A stretch of 64,000 nt of DNA from Reticulitermes speratus (taxonomy: Eukaryota; Arthropoda; Insecta; Blattodea; Rhinotermitidae), in assembly GCA_021186555.1 (NCBI GenBank), contig JAJKFL010000026.1, positions 5,783,209 through 5,847,208 of the forward strand. Direction: 5' to 3'. The translations under genes and the position numbers were made by a program. The notes under the pieces were generated by a model. The model did no database searches, had not been told where the DNA came from, and saw nothing but the letters and a program-made list of their open reading frames with translations. Below are positions 44,641-56,266 of this stretch, piece after piece (within the stretch, counting starts at the first letter, position 1; each line of letters opens with the position of its first letter).

Positions 44641-45600
44641 TCATCACAGGGTTGCACAATAAGTCTTAAGGCTGCGGTGCGTCCGTAGCATCTGCTGCGG
44701 GGCCCTTCACCACACAAAAAAATTAGTTCATCTCTGCACCTTGTATTGTTCCATCTGATAGCAGTTCGCGTTAGCCGGAACATGTAGACGATGTGTGGGT
44801 CCGCTTGGTGTAAAGACGATGTAAAGCGTGAGAATGTGATTTTTAATGAAGCTATTTGAAATACACTTTCATTACTGAAAATGAAAAGTTGATAGCATTT
44901 TCAACTGGATTAGACGCGATGTTATACGCACTCAAGGAGAACATACAGATTACGGTTTGTACAACAGAGAAGCCCATGCTTGCAATATTTTGCCATTTAA
45001 CAACATGGCCCCCGTTGGTGTTGTGTCATAATACTGGCCACAGAATTGACAGAAGCGAACAATAAAGTTGGCCATGTCACGAAGGAATTCCTCTAATAAT
45101 AGGGACTCCCCGGAGAGATGATCGCTCATACGTATATACACCACACGTTGCTACCTTCAACATCGGTGATTGCCTTGATTTTCACATGAGTTATTACAGA
45201 AGGCGCAGATAATGGTCGCCCACCCGTCGACAAGTAGTGGCATCTGCCGGCAGAAATGATCGCACACGGTCCATTGTTGTGTGGCGCTGTGCTAAGACTT
45301 ATATATATCTCAACTACTTTCATATATAGCATTATGTAACGTTGTCCGAGGAATATCGCAGAGATAAATTGGAAACAGGAAAGATGTTGATACTAGAAGA
45401 AAAAGAGTGACCCAGACGAAGGGTTGGGAGTTCGAGTCGTTTCTATTTGAGGTATATTTTGATTTACTGTAATGATTTTGCGGGAAGGTAGGTTTATGAG
45501 GTTTAATTTTTAAATTACTGGAGAAATGCATCACATGTGCATATCGAAACCCGTGGAGCACTGTTGCTGTAATTGACATTAGTATTTGAAGCATGTTATT
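44641..45600. other. Non-coding stretch
   Basis: No feature I can support. Confidence 0.35.
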
Positions 45601-45603
45601 GTT

Positions 45604-45875
45604 ACTCGGGCAATAATGACACTATTGCCAAGTGACCGGAGAGTCGTGTTGCTAAAACAAAAGTTAAATTTAGATTGTGGGTTCGAATCCCACCAGGGGC
45701 ATGGATGTCTGTCTGTTGTGAATGCTGTGTATTGTCATGTAGAGGTCTCTGCTTCGGGCTGATCACTCGTCCAGAGGAGTCCTACCGAGTGTGGTGTGTC
45801 CAAATGAGTGTGATCGTGAAGCCTCGATAATGAGGAGGCCCTGGCCCACTAGGGGCTGTTACGTCATGGGTGGGG
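45604..45875 (+). mobile_element. SINE family IV copy
   Basis: B-box gggttcgaatcccacc at 45682, then catggatgtctgtctgttg, ggagtcctaccgag and cctcgataatgaggaggccc. Confidence 0.7.
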
Positions 45876-45924
45876 AGGGTAGGATTGAGTTATGTAAAGA
45901 TAATGGAGCCCTAATTTCCCATAC

Positions 45925-46185
45925 GGCAATCCCGGTGGCCGTGCATTCTAAGGCGTAGTTCTGCAGCCGTTCAATTGCTGGGATCGCGGGTTCGAATCCC
46001 CGCTGAGGGTATGGATGTTCCTCTTTTGTGTGTCTTGTGTGTTGTGTAGGTAGCGGCTTCTGCGACGAGCCGATCACTCTTTCAGAGCAGTCCTACCGTG
46101 TGTGTGTGTGTGTAGTCTAATTGTGTGTGATCTAGAAACCTCAACAATGAGGCGGCCTGGACCCGATTTGGGCTGTTGTGCCACA
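45925..46185 (+). mobile_element. SINE family IV copy
   Basis: Head ggtggccgtgcattctaagg, B-box gcgggttcgaatccccgc, then a body parallel to the previous copy with an internal (GT)n. Same orientation, 50 bp apart. Confidence 0.78.
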
Positions 46186-46826
46186 GAAAAATTTGCCAGG
46201 TATGTATTACAGGACTATGGTTGCAGGAGAATTTTATTTCAGCCTTCTATCTCAAGTCGTTTTCGAGATAAAAACTGTCAAATTTGTGTCTTCGCATTCT
46301 AATAAACATCTCTGCAACATATGCAGTAATACGACTGATATATACCAGGACTTTTCCCATTATCACTGCACACAAAGGTTCAAAACCTTTCAAAGGCAGT
46401 CTGCTTTCGTCTGCAGGTGAAAACACGGCAAAATAGCTAATACACCCACAGATTATAGATTTTAAGAAAATTTTATTCTCTTTTACCGGAAATCGTACTT
46501 GGCAGATGTAAGTTCAGTTTAACACCATTACTGCTACACTGCCCACTTAAATTACCTTTCCACATTAATTGAAATAGCGTTCAGAAACTTAATGAAGAAC
46601 TGACATAATGAGAATAGCTACAGTTATTAACTATCCCACTGCCACTCCTGATAATTTATGACACTCCGAGGGAGGTTGTCGTTGACCTTTAAGCAACAAT
46701 ATTATCTCTCGCAGAGATCGCCACACTATACTAAGTACCACAAACGCAACGCTTTCACGTGTAATATTGGTGATGGCTAAAGTAGGCGAAACTTTACACA
46801 AACCCATAACATTGACAAAGAGTTGT

Positions 46827-47130
46827 GAAGTCAGGAGATTGGGAAGGTCACTACAGTGCTACAGGAGTACTATAAACACATAAATATATTATAAAATGGG
46901 GTGCCTTCAAGTGTGTTGTCGTTGCCTACTGATTAAATATTATTATACGCCCCGTAAAGAACAACGAAGTCAGGAGATTGGGAAGGTCACTACAGTGCTT
47001 ACAGGAGTACTATAAACAACATATATTTAAAACGGGGTGCCTTCAAGTGTGTTGTCGTTGCCTACTGATTAATATTTTATACGCCCCGTAAAGAACAACG
47101 AAGTCAGGAGATTGGGAGGTCACTAACTGA
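46827..47130. repeat. Tandem repeat, about 135 bp, 2.2 copies
   Basis: gaagtcaggagattgggaag restarts at 46827, 46967 and 47098; a worn piece follows at 47198. Confidence 0.9.
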
Positions 47131-47564
47131 ACACCTATATATTACAGTATGTCTTTAAACAACGAGTCAGCACACGGCTACAAGCAAACACAACGTTAGG
47201 GAGTCAGGAGATCGAGAGGGTAGTGTAAACGTGAATCACGTCTGATCGACTATTACATATGTCCAAAAGACTGTGTTGAGCACAGCGGAACTACAAGACC
47301 CTGATAAACACATGTTTACTTTTGTAGCTGAAGGCTTATCCTCAATTAAGATAATGAGACTACGGCATTACGTGAAAGGTTCGAAAAAAAATGTAAAAAC
47401 TTCCATCTCCTTGGAGAAAAGTCAGTTGTTAAAGGAATAGGCCGTCTTATGTAGAACCCAAAATTCAGTACCATATTCATTAGGGCAGGCCACTTGACCA
47501 TATCAGGTGTCACCAGCATCGAATTTAAAACCTCGCCTACTATGTCTATAATTTTTTTTTCCAA

Positions 47565-47712
47565 TGGCTCGACAGCCCCTTGGGGGCCTAGGCGCCTTAT
47601 TTATCGAGGCTTCACGATCACACTCAGACACACCACACTTGGTAGGACTCCTCTGGACGAGGGACCAGCTCGTCGCAGAGACCTCTACCTGACAACAACA
47701 CTTTGTTTAATA
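47565..47712 (-). mobile_element. SINE family IV 3' fragment
   Basis: Complement of aggcgcctaggcccccaagg and ggtaggactcctctgg; parallels the 3' halves at 45.7 and 46.1 kb. Confidence 0.65.
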
Positions 47713-48243
47713 TAGACCCTAATATTATCACGTCATCACGCCTAGCTCTCCAATGTGGCCTCTTTCTTCCAGGGGGTCGAAATATTTCTAGTTTTTTTCG
47801 TTAATATATTTTATTTGCATTAGCAAGAGGTTTTAAATCGCTTTACTTGAAAATTGCATTTACCATTATTCATAATTTATAACAAACAAAACTTTCTGAC
47901 AAAGCTAACAGTAGGTAATAAGGTTACGCTAGAAATATGAATACACAATATTGTATTATATTTTCTTACATAACGTCTCGAGGCTTTGTTGAATATGAGT
48001 ATATATCCTAACGAGGTCCATGTCCTGTTTTTGTAAAGAACTATTAAATCATTTTGCAGCGAACAACTTTAAAACAATATCATATATTGGGGGATTTATA
48101 TCAGAGTGGCTTGGGTTCGAAACCAGGTAAGCCTAATGAGAACCCGGAGAAAAACTTCGTGAGAAAATATTTAAAGCAGATAATGTGCAGTGCGTTAGAC
48201 GAAATATTACTATTGATGGACAGGAGCAGGAGGGGGGGGGGGG

Positions 48244-48545
48244 CGGCACGCGGTGGCGCAGTTGGTTGAGGCACTGCGCTACAAGCCGGAACGTCGCGGG
48301 TTCGATTCCCGATGGTGTCATTGGAATTTTTTATTTATCGTTTCGGTCGCACTATGGCCCTGGGGTCGACTCAGCGTCTAACAGAAATGAGTACCAGGAG
48401 TATTTCCTGGGGGTTAAAGGCGGCCGGTGCGTAGGGCTGACAACCTTACCACCTTCATGTGCCGATTGTCTACAAATCTGGGAGCCTCAACCTCCTGGAA
48501 CCCTAAGGGCCTGTCCAGGCCTGTAATGGGATTTCTGTACCTTTT
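48244..48545 (+). mobile_element. SINE family II copy, plus strand
   Basis: Head cgcggtggcgcagttggttg, B-box gggttcgattccc (48298-48310), full body to ggcctgtaatgggatt. Confidence 0.88.
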
Positions 48546-49223
48546 ATTGCTATTTTAACAACATATATCTTATAACGAATACTAATTATACACACTAAAA
48601 CTATTTACGCAATTCTTCGTACTGTTAATCATAATTTACTTGAAATTCTTCACGCAAGTCCTGCAGTAGCATTTTTAAATTACCGACGAACAACACGCAC
48701 TTCCATGTTCTCCGCAATTACTCTTTCATAATCACTTTATAATTGGTCACTCTATTTTAATTAATTGATCCTATATTTAAAAACAATTTCAGTATGTCGG
48801 TTTATAGAGCTGTCTTATACAAATATTTAGACATTTCAATACAAATCCCCTTTTCAATTAAAAAATTAAAATTCTCAGTAAATATCTCCGATCATTAGTG
48901 AACAATGAATGGAAAATTGCGATGGGGGAGAAACGGGTCGTGAAGTAATTCTATATATTAGGCGCTGTACGTCACAAGAAACTATGGTGTTAAGTAAACG
49001 TTGTAGGATGCTGTGACGCCGTACAATCTGTTACTAACAAATAGCAACGACAGTAAAAGGCGTCACGTTTGACAAAACAGCAGGCTGAAGGTCACAGTCA
49101 CTGCCGTGACAAATCCTGATCACTAATTATTACATTAATCATAATATTGTTTATCTTCTGGGCAACTGACAAACACGAACTAAGTCTATAATCAGCAAAT
49201 TGCCATTATTAAGAATAAAATAC
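48546..49223. other. AT-rich non-coding stretch
   Basis: Nothing recognised. Confidence 0.4.
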
Positions 49224-49268
49224 ACTCCTACATGGTTTAGCTGTTGTATACAGCCATTTTCAGGAAGT
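49224..49268 (-). ncRNA. Decayed hammerhead motif
   Basis: Stem I ACTTC/GGAGT (with wobble), stem II GGCTGT/ACAGCT, ACCATGTA; core CTGAAAA and GAAA box altered. Confidence 0.45.
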
Positions 49269-49288
49269 ATCAATACTTAAAAGACGTA

Positions 49289-49717
49289 CAGGACATACAC
49301 AAAAGAATGGTGCGGTTTCAAAAGTGAATAAAAAATTTATTTCTCACCTTACACGGGCACAACATACACCGTCAGCGGCGGCAACTGTCCAAGTTTCTCA
49401 TTTGGTAATTACAATCCTTCAATGTGTGCACCCTGGGTCACACGACACACATCCACACGGTAATCAAACTCATCCCAGACCCGGTGTAGCATGTCCGCTG
49501 TAATGGTCTGCAGTGCATGCGTTATCCGATCACGAATTTCATGGATGGACGTGGGCAATGGTGGTACATAAACGCTGTCTTTAACGAACCCCCAAAGAAA
49601 GAAATCGCACGGTGTAAGATCTGGAGAACGGGGTGGCTGCACGCTGCACTGTAATCACAGATCTGGACACCTCAAAACGGAGCACACAGAAAGCCTTCTC
49701 CTGCTGCAACGCCATCT
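49289..49717 (-). mobile_element. Mariner-type transposon relic, internally deleted
   Basis: Left end CAGGACATACACAAAAG after TA matches the MITEs at 40675 and 41228. Minus strand reads PPRSPDLTPCDFFLWGFVKD, then DMLHRVWDEFDYRVDVCRVT, the transposase C-terminal part with the catalytic-domain PRSPDL..CDFFLWG block. An N-terminal piece (MALQQEKAFCVLRFE) follows directly on the other side, so the middle is missing. No right terminal repeat found. Confidence 0.8.
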
Positions 49718-49879
49718 TTTGTTGGATTTGTTGGATACAAATTGTTTTATATACAATAATCTTATTAACGGAATTTGTGCGTTGGTCGTCAAGTGTTATC
49801 AGATGTTGGACTGATGTAAGGAAAATACCTAGCAAAATAAAACATGAATTTTTTTTAGGCGCGTTAAAAAAATGACGAA

Positions 49880-50800
49880 AAGCGACTATTAGCTTCGTCA
49901 TGTCTGTCATAGAACAACTCAGCTCCCACTGGACGTATTTTCATGAAATTATTGAATATTTCAGTATTTTTTCGAAAATATGTCGATAAAATTCGGGTTT
50001 GATTAAAATCCGACAACAATAACGGTACTTTACATGAAGACCTATGTACATTTATGATAATACCTCGCTGAAATCTTTTTAGAATAAGAAATATTCTAGA
50101 TGAAAGTTGTAGAGGAAATCAAATTTTATGTTCAGAAACGTTTTTTCCGAAAATCGTGCCCTTTATGAGATAATGTGGAAAAAATATGGTAGAGCCAGAC
50201 AGGCTACAGATGACAATATAATACGGCGCGTGCGCTTTACATGCTGGATAACTAAGGCTACAGACACACACTGAGAATATGTAATACTTATTCCTTTTCC
50301 ACGGTAACAATGGTTACGCGAACGCGCCTCAATGTTACGTTTATGCGTAAATTGCCTGTGTTTTTATACATTTTGTTATTTCGTGTCTATTACGTTACTC
50401 AAAATGTAGGTCGACAATTTATAGTCTGAAATACTGACAGCTTAGTTAAGTAATTCATAAAATGTAAAGTAACGTAATGTGGCGTAAGGTATGGCCTATA
50501 ATGTTTTGTAGGAATAATTTAATGCGAGGCAAATGTGTAATTTTTTTTAAAAATAATACAACGTACAATTCCTGACATGAACAGATATGTGCTCTAGCTT
50601 ATTCTAAATTTAAACTGAAACATTTAGATATATATATATATATTATATATATATATTTAGATATAACGTATATACAAGAACACAGCATAAGTTTGTTGCT
50701 AACTTGTAGCGACGTTCATAAGTATCCACAATACAGTTTGTGAAAGACAGAAATTTGAATAGTCAAGATGCACACTGATGTAGTCTAATAACATTATCGT
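49880..50800. other. AT-rich non-coding stretch
   Basis: Only an AT palindrome at about 50627-50668. Confidence 0.4.
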
Positions 50801-50803
50801 CTG

Positions 50804-51066
50804 ATATCTGTTGTCTTCTGGGTTATTACACGGCGTCGTGTGGTAATTATTTACCGACGTTTCGGGACAACGTATCGGTCCCATTCTCACGGGTCAAGAT
50901 TCCTACTAGGAATCTTGCATTAGCTTCCTACTAGGAATCTTAACCCGTGAGAATGGGACCGATACGTTGTCCCCGAAACGTCGGTAAATAATTACCACAC
51001 GACGCCGTGTAATAACCCAGAAGACCACAGATTTCATCAACATCGCGGCGGAAGTCTGAAATCAAG
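50804..51066. mobile_element. Palindromic element, ACGTC-type ribozyme family
   Basis: Very close to 5234-5488: same arms (attacacggcgtcgtgtggta, accgacgtttcgggacaacg) and the same tail. The CUGANGA box is altered in both arms. Confidence 0.85.
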
Positions 51067-51240
51067 GTTAATATTATCGTCCGTTTACACAGCGTAATCG
51101 CCCAGTACGCTGGTCGTCGTGAATTCGAATGGGGGTCTGGAGACAATTATCACAAAAGTTTCTTGATTTGCTTCAATACCGACTATTTCCATATTATTAA
51201 AAATGTGTCTCTTTCATTCGACTATACAGTACAAAGGCGT

Positions 51241-51422
51241 AAGGTAAAGGTCAATTTTTCCCTTCACACGCTAAGATGGCGTACAGGTGTAGTGGCTGTA
51301 TAACTCCATTCATTCTTATTCTCGGCACCAGATGGGGGTGAGTGGTCAGACTCACGCTCTGGCCGCTTTACCGCCGAGGATATTGTCCCTGGTACCCTAG
51401 GAGGCTAAGTGGGCCCAGGAAG
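51241..51422 (-). mobile_element. SINE family I copy, head missing
   Basis: aaggtaaaggtcaatttttc and ggcaccagatgggggtgagt. Confidence 0.65.
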
Positions 51423-51486
51423 ATAAGCATAGTTAAATAAACAAAGTACATATTTGTATTGTTGTCTGCTTTCATTTAAAAACGCT

Positions 51487-51672
51487 GTCAAGAAGTGGGA
51501 TGGGGGGCCATGGACTGGATTGATCTGGCTCAGGATAGGGACAGGTGGCGGGCTCTTGTGAATGCTGTAATGAAACTTCGGGTTCCATAAAACGCGGGGA
51601 ATTTCTTGACTAGCTGACGACCTGTTAGCTTCTCAAGAAGGACTGTGCTACATGGAGTTAGTTAGTTAGTTA
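51487..51672 (+). mobile_element. LINE 3' end with (GTTA)n tail
   Basis: ggactggattgatctggctc and aggatagggacaggtggcgg encode the [11 protein letters not shown]-type end; tail of GTTA repeats. Confidence 0.75.
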
Positions 51673-51829
51673 GTTTATATAATGTAGAATTATGGAATGA
51701 CAAGTGAGTAATTAATTGGAAAGTATGTAGAGGGATGCGGTCATGACATAATTTGTTGTATTATCACAGCATTTGACTAGGCGTAGAATGTCAGGATAAC
51801 ATTAAGATACATCTTCAAGAAATACAGTG

Positions 51830-51955
51830 CAAGGGCCTGAGTTGGATTGATCTACTTCAGGATAGGGACAAGCGGCAGGCTTTTGTGAACACGGTAATTA
51901 ACATTTGGGTTACTTAAAATGCGGGGAATTTCTTGATTAGCTGAGAAAAATTTTG
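51830..51955 (+). mobile_element. LINE 3' end, older
   Basis: gagttggattgatctacttc and ggatagggacaagcggc; tail lost. Confidence 0.6.
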
Positions 51956-51993
51956 TGTTATTTGTACCGTACAATTTTTTGATTATATAAAAT

Positions 51994-52530
51994 TGTATTC
52001 CGACAAATGTACACTCTTTATTATCTGTTATTTAATACAGTTTATATTAAAAATAGTCCAACATATTTCGAACTGTGTCGCCCTCGGTGGACTAGTGGTT
52101 AGCGTGCTCGCCACTGGACCCAAGGTTCGCGGGTTCGATCCCGACCGAGGTCGATGGATTTTTAAGGATGATAAAAATCCGTAGCACCACTTCCTTCGGA
52201 GGGGAAGTAAAGCCGTCGGTCCCATGTCGTAGATTTACGGCATGTAAAAGAAACTTACGGGCATGAATAAAAATGTTGCGTAAGCCAAATTGCCTCCATT
52301 TCTCATCCAAGTCTCCTGACTGCCTGCCAGATGGCTCTGGCGTGCACATCAGGATCGATAGAACGCTAAGCGCGGCTAGCTGGCCGGTCACCAGCTGCCA
52401 TGACTTAGTAACCTCGACAAGAGGAGGCAAGAGGAGGCCCAGGCCCATACAGGGCTGTTGAGCCAAGAATTATTATTATTATTATTATATTTCGAACTGT
52501 GTTAGTTCATCTTCAGGGATTCAATTGTTT
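51994..52530. mobile_element. Ribozyme-arm element split by a SINE
   Basis: ttccgacaaatgtacac at the start, as at 25567. The SINE at 52079-52486 entered within the stem II region of its hammerhead. Confidence 0.7.
52079..52486 (+). mobile_element. SINE family III copy, full length
   Basis: Head tggactagtggttagcgtgc (tRNA-Asp/Glu style A box), B-box gggttcgatccc, body, (TTA)n tail. Perfect 16-bp duplication atatttcgaactgtgt (52063-52078, 52487-52502). Confidence 0.94.
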
Positions 52531-53049
52531 ATTACACCAGCTATAGACTTATGGTACTCATTAAAATATATAAGTTAGCAGATAAAATGTCGCTAACTGT
52601 TTTGAGTTTGTCGGTTGTGTCAATATATAGCTGAGAAAAGTTATTAGTTTTACAAGGAGGACTTGCTCCATGGAGTTAGTTACTTCTCAGAAATGGAATG
52701 GAAGAACTGCTAAAAATTACAAAAAAACCCAGTGAGGACAGCTGACCTACGTGACGAGACATGAAGACAGAACCTCCCGACAACTAAGCACAAGTCCCAC
52801 GCACTACAGCATGACAATCGTATAGTTCTGGTTCAATCTTTATGCAGCGCTCAAGGAAATACAAGTACCATAAACTTAGCACCGTCGCAGAACTGGTTGT
52901 TACCCACACAGCAAGCTGTCGAGTGTTGTGAGTGTTGCAAACCTCATTCCATATCAGTCACCTAGGAGACCAAGTAACGCCACTACACGTGGGTGCTTTT
53001 CAAAATTTATTTCACGAGCACATAAATTTTGGCACAGCCTCCTTCTTGT

Positions 53050-53432
53050 TCTGCAACCAATAGGAAGTATCGATGTTTGTAACTGACGAAAGCTATAGCA
53101 AAATATGAGCCAATAGGAACATTCGTACGTCTGTGCGTTATTTTGTGTTACGAGTCTCACCTTTCCATCCCCTTCCCCCCTCTCCACTTATTCCAGCATC
53201 CCCCTCTCCCTTTGTCAGATCCCAGCATCTAACAGATACGGCGCCGGCGACGCCTATCAACTATAAAGAGCGTCGCGTTAGAACTGTCAGTTCCAAAGCT
53301 TCCTGAGGTCTCATCATATTCGGACTTGGTCTGTTCACAACATTCAGCCTAATACGACCTACAAAATACGTTTTTTTCCTCACGTTATTTTGAAATCTCC
53401 GGCCTGATTTCCCTACCAGTCAGCAGTCACAG
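53050..53432 (+). promoter_or_regulatory. Candidate core promoter and first exon
   Basis: Two CCAATAGGAA boxes (53060 and 53112), TATAAA at 53263-53268, TCAGTT initiator with A at 53289 (26 bp on), and a strong donor CAG-gtaagg at 53432. GC-richer than its surroundings. What it drives is unknown; the second satellite array follows 155 bp later. Confidence 0.45.
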
Positions 53433-53586
53433 GTAAGGGTATATAATTCATGTATTTATTTCTACTTGAAACAGTTTCGTCTTTTATTTGTCAACTGAAA
53501 TATCATTACAATTATCTGCGGAGACTTTTATATATTTATTTAACCAAATAAAAACCGAGATCTGCCAGAATTACATTTAAACATCC

Positions 53587-54375
53587 AGTCCGTACCACGC
53601 AGTAAACACACTCTGTCTCAGTTATACAAACCAGTCAGTTAATGCTGTACAGTGAAATAATCGCTGTTTGTTCTGAGATCCACACAAAACACATAAATAC
53701 AGTCCGTACCTCGCAGTAAACACACTCTGTCTCAGTTATACAAACCAGTCAGTTAATGCTGTACAGTGAAATAATCGCTGTTTGTTCTGAGATCCACACA
53801 AAACACATAAATACAGTCCGTACCACGCAGTAAACACACTCCGTCTCAGTTATACAAACCAATCAGTTAATGCTGTACAGTGAAATAATCGCTGTTTGTT
53901 CTGAGATCCACATAAAACACATAAATACAGTCCGTACCGCGCAGTAACACACTCCGTCTCAGTTATACAAATCAATCAGTTAATGCTGTACAGTGAAATA
54001 ATCGCTGTTTGTTCTGAGATCCACATAAAACACATAAATACAGTCCGTACCACGCAGTAAACACACTCCGTCTCAGTTATACAAACCAATCAGTTAATGC
54101 TGTACAGTGAAATAATCGCTGTTTGTTCTGAGATCCACATAAAACACATAAATACAGTCCGTACCACGCAGTAAACACACTCCGTCTCAGTTATACAAAC
54201 CAATCAGTTAATGCTGTACAGTGAAATAATCGGTGTTTGTTCTGAGATCCACACAAAACACATAAATACAGTCCGTACCGCGCAGTAAACACACTCCGTC
54301 TCAGTTATACAAACCAGTCAGTTAATGCTGTACAGTGAAATAATCGCTGTTTGTTCTGAGATCCACACAAAACAC
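53587..54375. repeat. 114-bp satellite array 2, about 7 units
   Basis: Same unit as 32903-36547, 17 kb away, with the same exit (aatacactgtgtgggcagaa). Units here carry cacgcag and cacataaaac variants more often. Confidence 0.97.
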
Positions 54376-55200
54376 ATAAATACACTGTGTGGGCAGAACG
54401 TAGAATTTGTGAATGTTAAACTTGGTTGTAAAAAAATTATCACTGCAATTTATAGTTTTGATGTCGTAAATGGCAATATGCATTTACGTCGTGAAGAAGC
54501 GTTTGAAACCTATCTGAAATCTAACTTCAAAAAGCGGCGGATAAATATAAAAGCTTTAAATTCGCAAATAAAAAAATATATTTGTGTTACTTTAGAAATT
54601 GTAAAGAATTTAAGAATTATTACCCCACTTATGGGGGACATCAAGTTACTTAACAGATATTCGGTTATATGCATTATATTCCTGAATGATGACTAAGAAC
54701 AGTCGAAACATCTAGTACACGAACATTGTATTACATAATACCGTGATTTAAATTTAGGATAGTTATTACCAACTATTAGCTATCAGTTACACCATCAAAC
54801 AAAGAATTTATTCAGTACTAAGTTGTAAATAATATATCTAATTAGGAATTACAGGAGGGCATGTAAATTTACCCTGGTGTAAAAGTTTTCATTTCTGATC
54901 CCTACTTGAAGACATTTGACCACTAGCTTGTAAATTCAAAAGTACTTAAGACATCGTCAGCCAAGTGCTAACTAACACATGTGCTGTCATTAAAAATACG
55001 TCATTTTAAAGACATTATTTTTCCCAGCAAATTTTCCGAAACGAATTTGTCCCTAATGTTTTTAACTTAAACGCTTTGCAACAACGTATTAATTTAAAAA
55101 AAATACATTAAATTTCCGGTTTATTTTGCGAAAAAAGGCTCATGTCTTCAGTTGCAGTAAACTGAGACTCTGAGACACTGCAGCCCGAAATGAGCCTACT
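54376..55200. other. Satellite-element tail, then non-coding DNA
   Basis: To about 54440 it follows the tail of array 1. A chance frame runs on to 54696. A decayed hammerhead-like piece (ctgaatgatgact, cagtcgaaacatc) lies at 54681-54713. Confidence 0.45.
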
Positions 55201-55300
55201 GTATCAGCTGCTGACAGTAGATGAAGACAGAACTTTAATGGACTGATAACTGATATGGCAATAGAGAGGTTCTAGAAGAACAACAGTCAACTTAATGTCA

Positions 55301-55495
55301 TTCATTGAGAACCAATTGTCTTTTGGACTTTGTCCACTGTCTTGCATAAAATATAAAATACAAAAATATAAAAATATAAAAATCACGACGTTTCGGAAGA
55401 AGAGCCATCTTCCGAAACGTTGTGATTTTTATATTTTTGTATTTTATATTTTATGCAAGACGGTGGACAAAGTCCAAAAGACAATTGGTTCTCAA
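55301..55495. mobile_element. Palindromic element lacking its ribozyme core
   Basis: Arms match those of 40590-40985 (aattgtcttttggactttg). The centre keeps only cgtttcggaag and cttccgaaacg, so the CUGANGA parts of both arms are gone. Confidence 0.8.
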
Positions 55496-55558
55496 TGCTA
55501 TATACCGTCGTCAGAACATTTTAGAATTCATTTAATATCATTCATTCCGTACATTTTA

Positions 55559-55690
55559 TTTTCTATGTTTATTGTCCGACGAATGTAAACTTTTATTCAC
55601 TATTAATTTTTGTGTAACACAGTGCTACATGTTTCGAACTTTATCCCGGTTCATCTTCAGGGACATGAGTATTTTGAATTACACTGACTT
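55559..55690 (-). mobile_element. Single arm of a palindromic ribozyme element
   Basis: tgtttattgtccgacgaatg then a hammerhead arm; nearly repeated at 55820. Confidence 0.6.
55622..55666 (-). ncRNA. Hammerhead ribozyme motif
   Basis: CTGAAGA, stem II GAAC/GTTC, GAAA, ACATGT, A17. Core intact, stem I interrupted. Confidence 0.6.
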
Positions 55691-55894
55691 TATTACAGAA
55701 CTTATTGTACCATATTGCTGCATTAGACTTGTGCAATTTTTCTCTGATGTTTTTTGTATTGACAGATCTCTTTTGCCTGTCTGGCGTTTATAAATTTAAT
55801 ATAATTGTTTCCAAAAATTTATTTTCTATGTTTATTGTCCGACAAATGTACACTTTTACTCACTATTAATTTTTGTGACACAAAGTGCTACATG

Positions 55895-56008
55895 TTACGT
55901 CGTGTCAGCTGCGTTCGGCCGTTGTGTGGTGGTGAGTGTGGTGGTGAACACACACTCACCACCACACTCACCACCACTCAACGGCTGAACGGAACTGACA
56001 AGACGTAA
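55895..56008. mobile_element. Palindromic insert, 114 bp
   Basis: gttacgtcgtgtcag faces ctgacaagacgtaac, with ggtggtgagtgtggtggtga in the arms. It lies just where the left ribozyme of the surrounding element should continue. Confidence 0.7.
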
Positions 56009-56266
56009 CACACAGCAACATATACAGTAAACTACTACATCCCTACGGTAACGAAAGGATACAAGACCAAATCTGCCACTAATTTTTAAAAAACTAAAAA
56101 AATGTGTAACAATTTTAACATTTTAGTGATATTTCAATACACATATAGTGTATGAGCTCAATGAGGACTCAAAAACAATAGACTAATATTTTAACGTTCA
56201 ACATTTTACTCATATCGATGTAACATTTTATACAATCGATGTATAGTCTATGCTTTTAACACTGTG

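Noticed and set aside
50627-50668. AT palindrome as an origin or regulatory hairpin
   Set aside because: Simple (AT)n sequence of a kind expected by chance in this composition.
54325-54696. 123-codon frame after satellite array 2
   Set aside because: Its start lies in the satellite unit and its end resembles no protein I know; composition is that of random AT-rich DNA.
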